Notes under the pieces: model-generated
What the model was told of the DNA's origin: nothing
Seen by the model: only the letters and a program-made list of their open reading frames with translations
Databases searched by the model: none
Made by a program: the position numbers and the translations under genes
Shown here: one piece after another, positions 1-6,867 of the stretch
Layout: every line of letters begins with the position of its first letter
Numbering within the stretch: position 1 is the first letter of the stretch
Assembly: GCA_030597485.1 (NCBI GenBank)
Contig: JAUVRU010000065.1
Coordinates: 1-7,919, forward strand
Source of the DNA: Anaerolineae bacterium
GTDB lineage: Bacteria > Chloroflexota > Anaerolineae > 4572-78 > NAK82
Direction: 5' to 3'
Length of the DNA: 7,919 bases

Positions 1-655
1 AGCCACCGGGCGTTCCTGTAGGTCAACGGTCCTCCCACGCCAACGAAGAAGCCCATTTGCACAGCCTCGTCCGCCAATGCCTGATCGCCTGAGAAGGCGT
101 GGAGCACACAGCCTGGATGTGTAAGGGTTGTACCCTCGTTCAGCGGTATGGACGCGCCCCAGTCTTTCAGGATGGCCATCACGTCGGCGGCCCCCTCGCG
201 CTGGACGACGATGACCGGGAGAGACAGATCAGCGGCCAGGGTCAGTCGGGCCTCGAAGGCTGCCCGTTGCTGGGCCCGGGGCGACCGGTCGCGGTAATAA
301 TCCAGCCCGATCTCGCCGATGGCCACGACCACATCCTGGGCGGCTAGTTCGCGCAGCGCGGCCAGCGTCTGCTGGTCAAACGAGGAGACATCGTGAGGAT
401 GCACACCAACCGCCGCATATACGTGGTCCCCAAAGGTATGTGCCATAGTCACTGCCCGGTGGCTGGATGCCAGGTCGGTGCCGGGGTTGATGATGGTGGT
501 CACTCCGGCAGCCAGAGCTCGCTTCAGCACAGCACCTCGGTCAGGGTTGAACTGAGAGAAATCCAGATGGCAGTGCGAGTCAATCAAGTAGGGCGCGTGT
601 TCTCCTGTGTCCGATCGGCGCGTCTCTTTGTTCTCTTCTATGAAGATCTTGCCCA

Positions 656-656
<1 letters not shown>
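1..656 (-). CDS. TatD-family metal-dependent hydrolase, partial (C-terminus beyond window)
   Basis: About 218 codons are present. The protein reads as a TatD-type TIM-barrel hydrolase (amidohydrolase superfamily); known members are metal-dependent 3'-5' exonucleases or DNases in the cytoplasm. Visible family motifs are DSHCHLD (metal ligands His28 and His30), AVGVHPHD (residues 82-89), GEIGLDYYRD (ligand Glu115) and VLHAFSGD (ligand His186). The final Asp ligand would lie beyond the window. One oddity is that the usual PVIIHxR segment reads PVIVVQRE (147-154), so the expected His ligand is Val151. The ATG start overlaps the gmd stop as TGATG, implying translational coupling. It gives about 23 residues ahead of the usual LIDSHCHLD beginning; a TTG codon at Leu24, with AGGAGA 13 nt upstream, is an alternative start. 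It is the third gene of the rmd-gmd unit; no functional link to GDP-rhamnose synthesis is evident. The family call is firm, activity is uncertain. Confidence 0.9.
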
Positions 657-1648
<992 letters not shown>

Positions 1649-2641
1649 CTACAGCGTCTTCTGTTCATGAGCAGGGGCGTACCCTGGCTGAAGTGTCACC
1701 TGACGCCAGTATGCCAGCACCCGACGTAGGCTCTCCTCGAAGGGAATGGTTGGTTTCCAGCCGGTGGCAGCCTCAAGGCGGGTGATGTCGGCGACGACAA
1801 CCGGGCAATCTGTGGGCCGGGTACGAGCGTCATCTTGCTCCACCCTCAGCGGTAGGGGGCTCATAGCCAACAGTGTGTCGAGCAAGTCCCTGACTGACCT
1901 GGCTTGGCCTGAGCCGACGTTGTAGGCCATGCCGGCGTTGCCCCTCTCCATCAACTGAGCGTAGGCACAGACAACGTCTACCACGTCGGTGAAATCGCGC
2001 TGTGCCTGCAGGTTGCCAACATATATCACTGGCTGACGCATATCGGCTTCGGCCTCGGCAATCTGTCGAGCGAAGCTGGCGGCCACGAATTGGGGGCTCT
2101 GACGGGGGCCCAGGTGGTTGAAAGCCCGCACCCGAATCACGTCTACGCCGTGACTGAGGTGATACTGGAATGCCAGCAAATCTTGTGCCACTTTGCTGAC
2201 ACCGTACGGATTGTTGGGTCGCAGCGGGGCATCTTCGCTCACCGGGAGGCTCTCAGGCGGTACCACACCGTACACCTCGTTGGAGGCCACCACTAACAGT
2301 CGGGTTGTCATCTGTTGCCGTGTTATGACCTGCAAGATGTTGAGCTCGGGCCGTACATTATTCTGAAAGGTGCCCCACGGGTCTCGCCAGGCAGCCGGCA
2401 CGTTGGCCTGCGCAGCCAGGTGGTAGATATGATCCGGTGAGACGGCAGTCAGCACATCGTCCACGACCTGGGGGTCCTGCAGGTCGGCGATGACCATGGA
2501 GACTGGACTGTCGAGGAAGTCCAGTCCGTAGCCTGTGTCCAGTGCTATGCCATGCACTTCAGCATTGCTATGCGCCAGCAAGTGAGCAGCCAGATGCCCC
2601 CCCGCGAACCCCGTAATCCCGGTAATCAGTACCTTGGTCAC
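1649..2641 (-). CDS. rmd: GDP-4-dehydro-6-deoxy-D-mannose reductase (RMD-type)
   Basis: An extended short-chain dehydrogenase of 330 aa, predicted to use NAD(P)H to reduce the Gmd product to GDP-D-rhamnose. The nucleotide-binding motif is G8-x-x-G11-x-x-G14 (GITGFAG). The catalytic residues are Ser120 (VVASNEVYG) and Tyr146-x3-Lys150 (NPYGVSK). FNHLGPRQSPQFV (174-186), VGNLQAQRDFTDV (208-220) and YNVGSG (240-245) closely match the RMD subfamily rather than GDP-fucose synthase. The start is GTG, with AAGGAG 8 nt upstream. Adjacency to gmd, in the order rmd-gmd, makes the GDP-D-rhamnose assignment likely. GDP-6-deoxy-D-talose (opposite stereochemistry of reduction) is a possible alternative product that the sequence alone does not exclude. 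The destination glycan (O-antigen-like polysaccharide, glycoprotein or glycolipid) is not shown here. Confidence 0.9.
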   Translation of the reverse strand: MTKVLITGITGFAGGHLAAHLLAHSNAEVHGIALDTGYGLDFLDSPVSMVIADLQDPQVVDDVLTAVSPDHIYHLAAQANVPAAWRDPWGTFQNNVRPELNILQVITRQQMTTRLLVVASNEVYGVVPPESLPVSEDAPLRPNNPYGVSKVAQDLLAFQYHLSHGVDVIRVRAFNHLGPRQSPQFVAASFARQIAEAEADMRQPVIYVGNLQAQRDFTDVVDVVCAYAQLMERGNAGMAYNVGSGQARSVRDLLDTLLAMSPLPLRVEQDDARTRPTDCPVVVADITRLEAATGWKPTIPFEESLRRVLAYWRQVTLQPGYAPAHEQKTL

Positions 2642-2649
2642 AAGCGCAG

Positions 2650-2655
2650 CTCCTT
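2650..2655 (-). promoter_or_regulatory. Ribosome binding site fixing the GTG start of rmd
   Basis: AAGGAG lies 8 nt upstream of the GTG codon at 2641-2639. No ATG in the same frame gives the complete N-terminal beta strand and the GxxGxxG motif, so this site decides the non-ATG start. Confidence 0.8.
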
Positions 2656-2700
2656 ACCAGTGAGGGCTGCCAGAAAGGCATACCCCAACAAAAGCATGGC

Positions 2701-2729
2701 ATTATACCCTACTTCCAATTGGCGGGCAA
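2701..2729 (-). promoter_or_regulatory. Sigma-70-type promoter of the rmd-gmd-tatD operon
   Basis: Read on the minus strand, the -10 box is a perfect TATAAT (2706-2701) and the -35 box is TTGCCC (2729-2724, 4 of 6 consensus bases), separated by 17 nt. Predicted transcription start is near 2694, giving a leader of about 50 nt before the rmd GTG. The position directly ahead of the operon supports it; it has not been tested. Confidence 0.6.
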
Positions 2730-3078
2730 AGGAATCAGGGGTAGGGGATTCGAAGTAGTTCTGGTGTGCCTGGGAAGCCCTCAAGATGTTGCCACCAGGC
2801 GATGTTCGTATCTGAGGATGCTCACTCCACCCAATCACGTGAGGCAATGTTAGTCTCTGAGTGGGGCGATTAGTGCATTATGGCCCCATGAAGGGCTGAA
2901 TCTAATGCCAGAAATACCAAATTCAGAAATTTTAAGGTTTCTCTAAACGAGCCTATTCTTCTGGTAGTGGCCCAATACCTTGGGGGGCATGCGATGAGAT
3001 CATACTACATATCGGGTATCATCTGTGGAGGACCCGTCAGGGCGAACCATACATAATCTGGAAAAGGGGGCCAACAGG
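2730..3078. other. Divergent intergenic region, no gene recognised
   Basis: This is the stretch of about 350 bases between the two outward-facing promoters. It includes an A+T-rich patch around 2896-2955 and no convincing coding sequence, tRNA or rho-independent terminator. A minus-strand frame with a TTG start at 2847 runs through part of it and is rejected as a gene. Any upstream regulator sites for either operon would be here, but I recognise none. Confidence 0.5.
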
Positions 3079-3107
3079 TTGACAGAATGGGGGAAATGGG
3101 ATATAAT
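3079..3107 (+). promoter_or_regulatory. Consensus sigma-70 promoter of the mraZ/dcw cluster
   Basis: The -35 box TTGACA (3079-3084) and the -10 box TATAAT (3102-3107) both match the housekeeping consensus at all six positions, with the optimal 17-nt spacer. Predicted transcription start is around 3113-3115, giving a leader of about 85 nt before the mraZ ATG. Such a strong promoter suits a cluster that is then held down by a repressor, and probable MraZ sites follow immediately. Confidence 0.85.
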
Positions 3108-3108
3108 G

Positions 3109-3143
3109 TGGGTGTCGATGGGGAGTTGTGGTGACAAGTGGGG
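3109..3143 (+). promoter_or_regulatory. Probable MraZ operator: four TGGGN-type direct repeats, 10-bp period
   Basis: Pentamers TGGGT (3109), TGGGG (3119), TGGTG (3129) and TGGGG (3139) start exactly 10 bp apart, each separated by 5 nt. E. coli MraZ is known to bind TGGGN direct repeats with 5-nt spacers upstream of its own gene, so this array matches the published pattern. It starts 2 nt after the -10 box and covers the expected transcription start and early leader, a position suited to repression. Two more TGGG motifs (3088, 3097) lie in the promoter spacer but are off this period. The binding role is inferred. Confidence 0.75.
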
Positions 3144-3199
3144 AATAGAACAGATGTTCGGGTGTGAAATTCACTGTGAATGGGGAGAGACGGCTCGAG

Positions 3200-3616
3200 A
3201 TGTTTCTTGGCGAGTTTACCCACAGCTTGGACGACAAGGGGCGCCTTACCCTTCCAGCCAAGTTTCGCGAGGTGCTGGCGGGGGGGGTAGTGGTGACGAA
3301 GGCCATAGATGCATGCCTTACTGTCTACCCTCGTTCCGTATGGGAGCCATTTGCCGAACGTATTGCCAGCCTCCCTGTCAAACAACGCAATGTCCGTCGA
3401 CATCTCGTTCAAAACGCTACCGACTCCATTCCAGACCGCCAAGGTCGAGTGTTGATCCCGCAAGTGTTGCGAGACTATGCCGCGCTCGACGGTGAAGCTG
3501 TTATCATCGGCCTGTACGATAGGTTGGAAGTCTGGAACCCGGATCGCCTGACCGAGACGACGGCTCAAGTAGATTCTGAGCTGGTCGGTGAACAACTGAA
3601 TGAGTTTGGTATCTGA
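3200..3616 (+). CDS. mraZ: Transcriptional regulator MraZ
   Basis: A 138-aa DNA-binding protein, the usual first gene of the dcw cluster; family members form oligomeric rings and repress their own operon. Two SpoVT/AbrB-like half-domains are visible, each with the D-x-x-G-R signature: [13 protein letters not shown] (residues 11-23) and [13 protein letters not shown] (79-91). The ATG was chosen because [15 protein letters not shown] is the standard family N-terminus. GGGGAG lies 12 nt upstream, a rather long spacing. A GTG in frame at 3164 would add 12 residues that do not fit the family. The gene lies just downstream of a consensus promoter and TGGGN repeats, so autoregulation is likely. The link between the two halves ([16 protein letters not shown]) is somewhat unlike the common family sequence. 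Confidence 0.95.
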   Translation: MFLGEFTHSLDDKGRLTLPAKFREVLAGGVVVTKAIDACLTVYPRSVWEPFAERIASLPVKQRNVRRHLVQNATDSIPDRQGRVLIPQVLRDYAALDGEAVIIGLYDRLEVWNPDRLTETTAQVDSELVGEQLNEFGI

Positions 3617-3618
3617 CG

Positions 3619-4554
3619 TTGTTGGGTGGGGCTCCACATATTCCTGTCTTGCTCAAGGAGGTGTTGACAGGGCTCAATCCCCACCCGGGTCAACGCTTCA
3701 TTGACGGTACGGTTGGGGCTGGCGGCCACACCCAAGCCATCCTGGAAGCTATCGCACCTGACGGTCAGATACTGGCCTTGGACGTTGATCCAGCAGCACT
3801 GGCCTTGGCCCGCCAGCGAGTGGCTGCCTATAGCAATCGCATTCACTTCGTCAAGGCCAATTTCTCTGAGATGGTTGCCATCGCGAGCAGCCACCAATTC
3901 GCCCCAGTGCACGGGGTACTTCTCGACCTGGGGCTTTCGTCGGCGCAATTGGAAGCGCCGGGACGCGGGTTCTCTTTTCAAACCGAAGATCCCCTCGACA
4001 TGCGGTATGATCCTAGCAGTTCCACTGCCGCAACCCACTTGGTTAACAATCTATCTCAATACGAATTAGCCGACCTGCTCTATCGTTTTGGCGAAGAGCG
4101 GCGCAGCCGGGCAATTGCTCGCGCGGTTGTGGCGGCCAGGCCAATACACACTACCACCCAGCTGGCCGACGTGGTCGCTCGCGCCGTGGGCGGACGCCGG
4201 GGAACCAAGATTCACCCCGCTACCCGCACCTTTCAGGCGTTGCGTATCGCCGTCAACGATGAGTTGAGCATGCTATCTCGTGCCTTGCCGGCTGCTGTCA
4301 GCCTGTTGGCTGTCGGCGGACGATTGGCAGTCATAAGCTTTCACTCTCTGGAGGATCGCATTGTCAAGAATTTCGTCCGTAGGGAATCCAGAGACTGTAT
4401 TTGTGGACCTGAACAACCGGTTTGTACCTGCAATCATCAATCTACATTACAGATTATAACACGAAAACCGATCATTGCCAGTTCCCGCGAAATTGCGGCG
4501 AATCCCAGGGCGCGCAGCGCGAAATTGCGAATTGCTGAGCGCAAGGAGACATGA
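3619..4554 (+). CDS. rsmH: 16S rRNA (cytosine(1402)-N(4))-methyltransferase RsmH
   Basis: An S-adenosylmethionine-dependent enzyme that methylates N4 of C1402 in the ribosomal P site (formerly MraW). The protein is 311 aa, typical for the family. N-terminal HIPVLLKEV (7-15) is followed by the SAM-binding [10 protein letters not shown] (29-38) and the acidic LALDVD (52-57), then LLDLGLSS (101-108) and [17 protein letters not shown] (115-131). The C-terminal part has [17 protein letters not shown] (197-213), [11 protein letters not shown] (240-250) and the paired-cysteine [12 protein letters not shown] (260-271), all hallmarks of RsmH. There is no ATG at the N-terminus. TTG at 3619, 2 nt after the mraZ stop, or the adjacent TTG at 3622, is the likely start; the ribosome binding site is weak, which suggests coupling to mraZ translation. 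Confidence 0.95.
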   Translation: MLGGAPHIPVLLKEVLTGLNPHPGQRFIDGTVGAGGHTQAILEAIAPDGQILALDVDPAALALARQRVAAYSNRIHFVKANFSEMVAIASSHQFAPVHGVLLDLGLSSAQLEAPGRGFSFQTEDPLDMRYDPSSSTAATHLVNNLSQYELADLLYRFGEERRSRAIARAVVAARPIHTTTQLADVVARAVGGRRGTKIHPATRTFQALRIAVNDELSMLSRALPAAVSLLAVGGRLAVISFHSLEDRIVKNFVRRESRDCICGPEQPVCTCNHQSTLQIITRKPIIASSREIAANPRARSAKLRIAERKET

Positions 4555-4558
4555 AAAG

Positions 4559-4957
4559 ATGACCACACAGACAACCCACCCCGTCCAGACGTTGCTGCGC
4601 CCTGGTTCTCTGGCCCGTCACATTGTCTGGCGTATTGAGCGGAAAGACGCACTGGGTATGCTGCTGGTTCTCTTTGTCTTCAGCCTGGTGGGCTGGCTCT
4701 ATCTAACTCAGGCAAAATCGGCGGCCACCGTCAATCTGCAGATTGAGGAGTATCGGCAAGAGATGACTGGGCTGAACCAGCAGGTTGCCAAGATAGAGGT
4801 GCAGATCGCGGAGTATGAATCCCTCGATCGGATCGAGCAGCGGGCAAGCCAGATTGGGTTTGCTCCGCCGGCTACGTCGCTCTATCTGTCAGTGCCGGAT
4901 TATCCTGGTGAGGGTGCGACCAACCTGCGGGCCAGCCGAGTAGAAGGAAATCCGTAG
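4559..4957 (+). CDS. ftsL: FtsL-like bitopic cell division protein (septum formation initiator type)
   Basis: A 132-aa protein with a short basic cytoplasmic N-terminus (1-30), one transmembrane helix at about residues 31-50 (ALGMLLVLFVFSLVGWLYLT), and a heptad-like coiled coil at about 53-98 rich in Glu, Gln, Leu and Ile. It ends in a short tail after an IGFAPP segment, as in FtsL/DivIC-like proteins. FtsL is known to join FtsB and FtsQ and to activate the FtsW-FtsI synthase. Sequence conservation in this family is low, so the call rests on topology, size and the place between rsmH and the division transpeptidase. AAGGAG inside the rsmH end lies 10 nt ahead of the ATG. FtsB-type is the alternative name. 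Confidence 0.8.
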   Translation: MTTQTTHPVQTLLRPGSLARHIVWRIERKDALGMLLVLFVFSLVGWLYLTQAKSAATVNLQIEEYRQEMTGLNQQVAKIEVQIAEYESLDRIEQRASQIGFAPPATSLYLSVPDYPGEGATNLRASRVEGNP

Positions 4958-4998
4958 ACATACAGTTGAGTGGTTGTTGTGGGGAGACGGTGTTTCCC

Positions 4999-6810
4999 AT
5001 GGCTGTCAGTTCGAAAACGCGTTTACGTATCATTACCTTGATGGCGGTTCTGTCTGCAGCCATCCTGATTCTGGTTGCCCAGATGTTTCGGTGGCAGGTG
5101 TTTGAGCGGCAAGGCTTGCTGGCCTATGCTGAGCGAGAACATCAGGGGCGGGAAGCCACCTTCATCAGACCTCGACGAGGTGCGATTTACGACCACAAGG
5201 GTTTCCTGTTGGCGATCGATACGGTGACATACGATGTGTCGGCTTCACCACGCTCGATGAGAGAGAAAGATCGTCTCGAAGCTGCCGACCGCCTCTCTTC
5301 CTTGTTAGGTAAGGACCGTGATCAGCTGGTAGACATACTGGATGGCAACGCCGGCTGGATACCGCTGGCTACCGACCTGCCGCAATCGCAGGGTGAGGCG
5401 ATTGGCGAAATGGACATCAATGGCATAACAGTGCAAGCCTTCCCCTTCCGCGTGTATCCTGCTGGCTCGCTGGCGGCCCACGTGCTCGGTTTCGTCAACA
5501 GCCATAAAGCTGGGTTTGAGGGGTACTATGGCGTGGAGCGCTACTATCACGTGGTGCTGCAGGGCCTGGCTGGTGAGCATCGGGCTGAGCGTGACCCCGA
5601 GGGGAATGCGCTTCCGGTCGGCCCTGGTCAATACACCCCTCCCAGTGACGGTAGAGATTTGTATCTTACCATCGAGCGAACCGCTCAATACATTGTCGAG
5701 GGAGAATTGAAAAGGGCGGTGGATGAATCCGGTGCAGAGGGCGGTACGGTAGTGGTGATTCAGCCCAGAACAGGTGCTATTCTGGCTATGGCGGGTTGGC
5801 CCACATATGATCCCAATTATTTCGCTGATGTCTTTGAGACCGACCCCCATCTGTTCTCCAATCCGGCGGTAAGCGAGCAGTACGAGCCGGGATCGGTCTT
5901 CAAGGTTGTTACCCTGGCGGCCGGGATCGAATCAGGCGTCATCACTCCGGATTCCACCATCTACGATTCGGGGGCCATAGAGGTGGGTGGTCGTACCATC
6001 TACAATTGGGATCGGCAGCCTCACGGCACGGTAGACATGACTACTGTGTTGGGCAAATCACTCAATGTGGGGTCCGCTCAGATCGCAGTGATGATGGGCA
6101 GCGAGAGGTTTTACAGCCACGTGCAGCGGTTTGGCTTTGGAAGCCTCTGCGGCGTGGACATTTATGGCGAGAGGCCCGGCGTGCTCAAGTCCCCTGGGGA
6201 CCCCGATTGGTATGAAAGCGATCTAGGCACCAACAGTTTCGGTCAGGGCGTTGCAGTCACGCCACTACAGATGACGGTGGCAGTAGCCGCTATCGCCAAC
6301 GATGGACTGCTGATGAGGCCCTATGTGGTACACCAGATTGTTGAGCGCGACGATGCTCATTGGATAGATCCCCGAGAGGTACATCGAATGGCCGAGGACG
6401 ACCACATCCGCTGGATGCAGCCCCAGACGGTGCGTCAGGTTGTCTCCGTCCAAACGGCGCGTACCCTGACCAGGATGATGACAGCGGCGGTGGATGAGGA
6501 GACCACACTGGCTCAGGTGCCCGGTTACCGGGTGGCTGGCAAGTCGGGGACGGCAGAAATACCTGTGCCTGGCGGTTATCATCCTACCCATACCATTGCT
6601 TCGTTTGTCGGGTACCTGCCGGCTGATGATCCCGCCTTTGTGATATTGGTTGTCATCAATAAGCCACAAACATCGCCCTGGGGAGGGAAGGTGGCCGCGC
6701 CTGTTTTTGCGCGCATTGCGCAGCAATTAGTGATTCTGTTCGACGTGCCGCCCGATCACGTGCGGCGTGAGATCATCGCCAATCAACAGGTTGGCCCGGC
6801 GGTTCACTAG
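4999..6810 (+). CDS. ftsI: Class B penicillin-binding protein (FtsI/PBP2-like peptidoglycan D,D-transpeptidase)
   Basis: A membrane-anchored transpeptidase that crosslinks septal peptidoglycan, acting outside the membrane with FtsW. With the ATG start it has 603 aa: transmembrane anchor at about 8-29; PBP dimerisation domain with RPRRGAIYDHKG (58-69), RVYPAGSLAAHVLGF (151-165) and YYGVERYY (176-183); then the transpeptidase domain. Active-site motifs are S299-V-F-K302 (nucleophile Ser299), S354-L-N356 and K515-S-G517-T. There is no PASTA domain. GGGGAG lies 12 nt before the ATG, the same spacing as for mraZ; in-frame TTG (4966) and GTG (4990) would add 11 or 3 residues. It lies 41 nt after ftsL. 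A possible internal tandem repeat (441-481) lies between the SLN and KSG motifs. The position in the dcw cluster favours the division (FtsI) role over elongation. Confidence 0.93.
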   Translation: MAVSSKTRLRIITLMAVLSAAILILVAQMFRWQVFERQGLLAYAEREHQGREATFIRPRRGAIYDHKGFLLAIDTVTYDVSASPRSMREKDRLEAADRLSSLLGKDRDQLVDILDGNAGWIPLATDLPQSQGEAIGEMDINGITVQAFPFRVYPAGSLAAHVLGFVNSHKAGFEGYYGVERYYHVVLQGLAGEHRAERDPEGNALPVGPGQYTPPSDGRDLYLTIERTAQYIVEGELKRAVDESGAEGGTVVVIQPRTGAILAMAGWPTYDPNYFADVFETDPHLFSNPAVSEQYEPGSVFKVVTLAAGIESGVITPDSTIYDSGAIEVGGRTIYNWDRQPHGTVDMTTVLGKSLNVGSAQIAVMMGSERFYSHVQRFGFGSLCGVDIYGERPGVLKSPGDPDWYESDLGTNSFGQGVAVTPLQMTVAVAAIANDGLLMRPYVVHQIVERDDAHWIDPREVHRMAEDDHIRWMQPQTVRQVVSVQTARTLTRMMTAAVDEETTLAQVPGYRVAGKSGTAEIPVPGGYHPTHTIASFVGYLPADDPAFVILVVINKPQTSPWGGKVAAPVFARIAQQLVILFDVPPDHVRREIIANQQVGPAVH

Positions 6811-6828
6811 GGTGCGGGGCGAGGCTGT

Positions 6829-6843
6829 CACTGACTATCAGTG
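6829..6843. other. Perfect small hairpin in the pbp-murF gap
   Basis: CACTGA, a 3-nt loop CTA, then TCAGTG forms a perfect 6-bp stem, extendable by one T-G pair. It sits between the pbp stop and the murF start. There is no following run of T, so it is unlikely to be a rho-independent terminator. It could be an RNA-processing or stability element, or chance. Confidence 0.4.
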
Positions 6844-6867
6844 GAAGGTTCATTGGTTCACCGGAAA

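Noticed and set aside
2638..2847. 69-codon minus-strand open frame with a hydrophobic C-terminal stretch, overlapping the rmd GTG as GTGA
   Set aside because: It begins with TTG without a convincing ribosome binding site, matches no family I know, and the likely rmd promoter (2701-2729) lies inside it. Transcripts from that promoter would lack its start.
3164..3199. GTG start giving MraZ 12 extra residues
   Set aside because: The added sequence does not resemble the MraZ N-terminus, and the ATG at 3200 gives the standard MFLGEF start.
3005..3637. 210-codon minus-strand open frame across the mraZ region
   Set aside because: It lies antisense to the mraZ promoter, operator and coding region and has no family features.
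6829..6843. Hairpin after the pbp stop read as a rho-independent terminator
   Set aside because: The stem is short and no T-run follows; murF begins 24 nt later on the same strand, so readthrough is expected.
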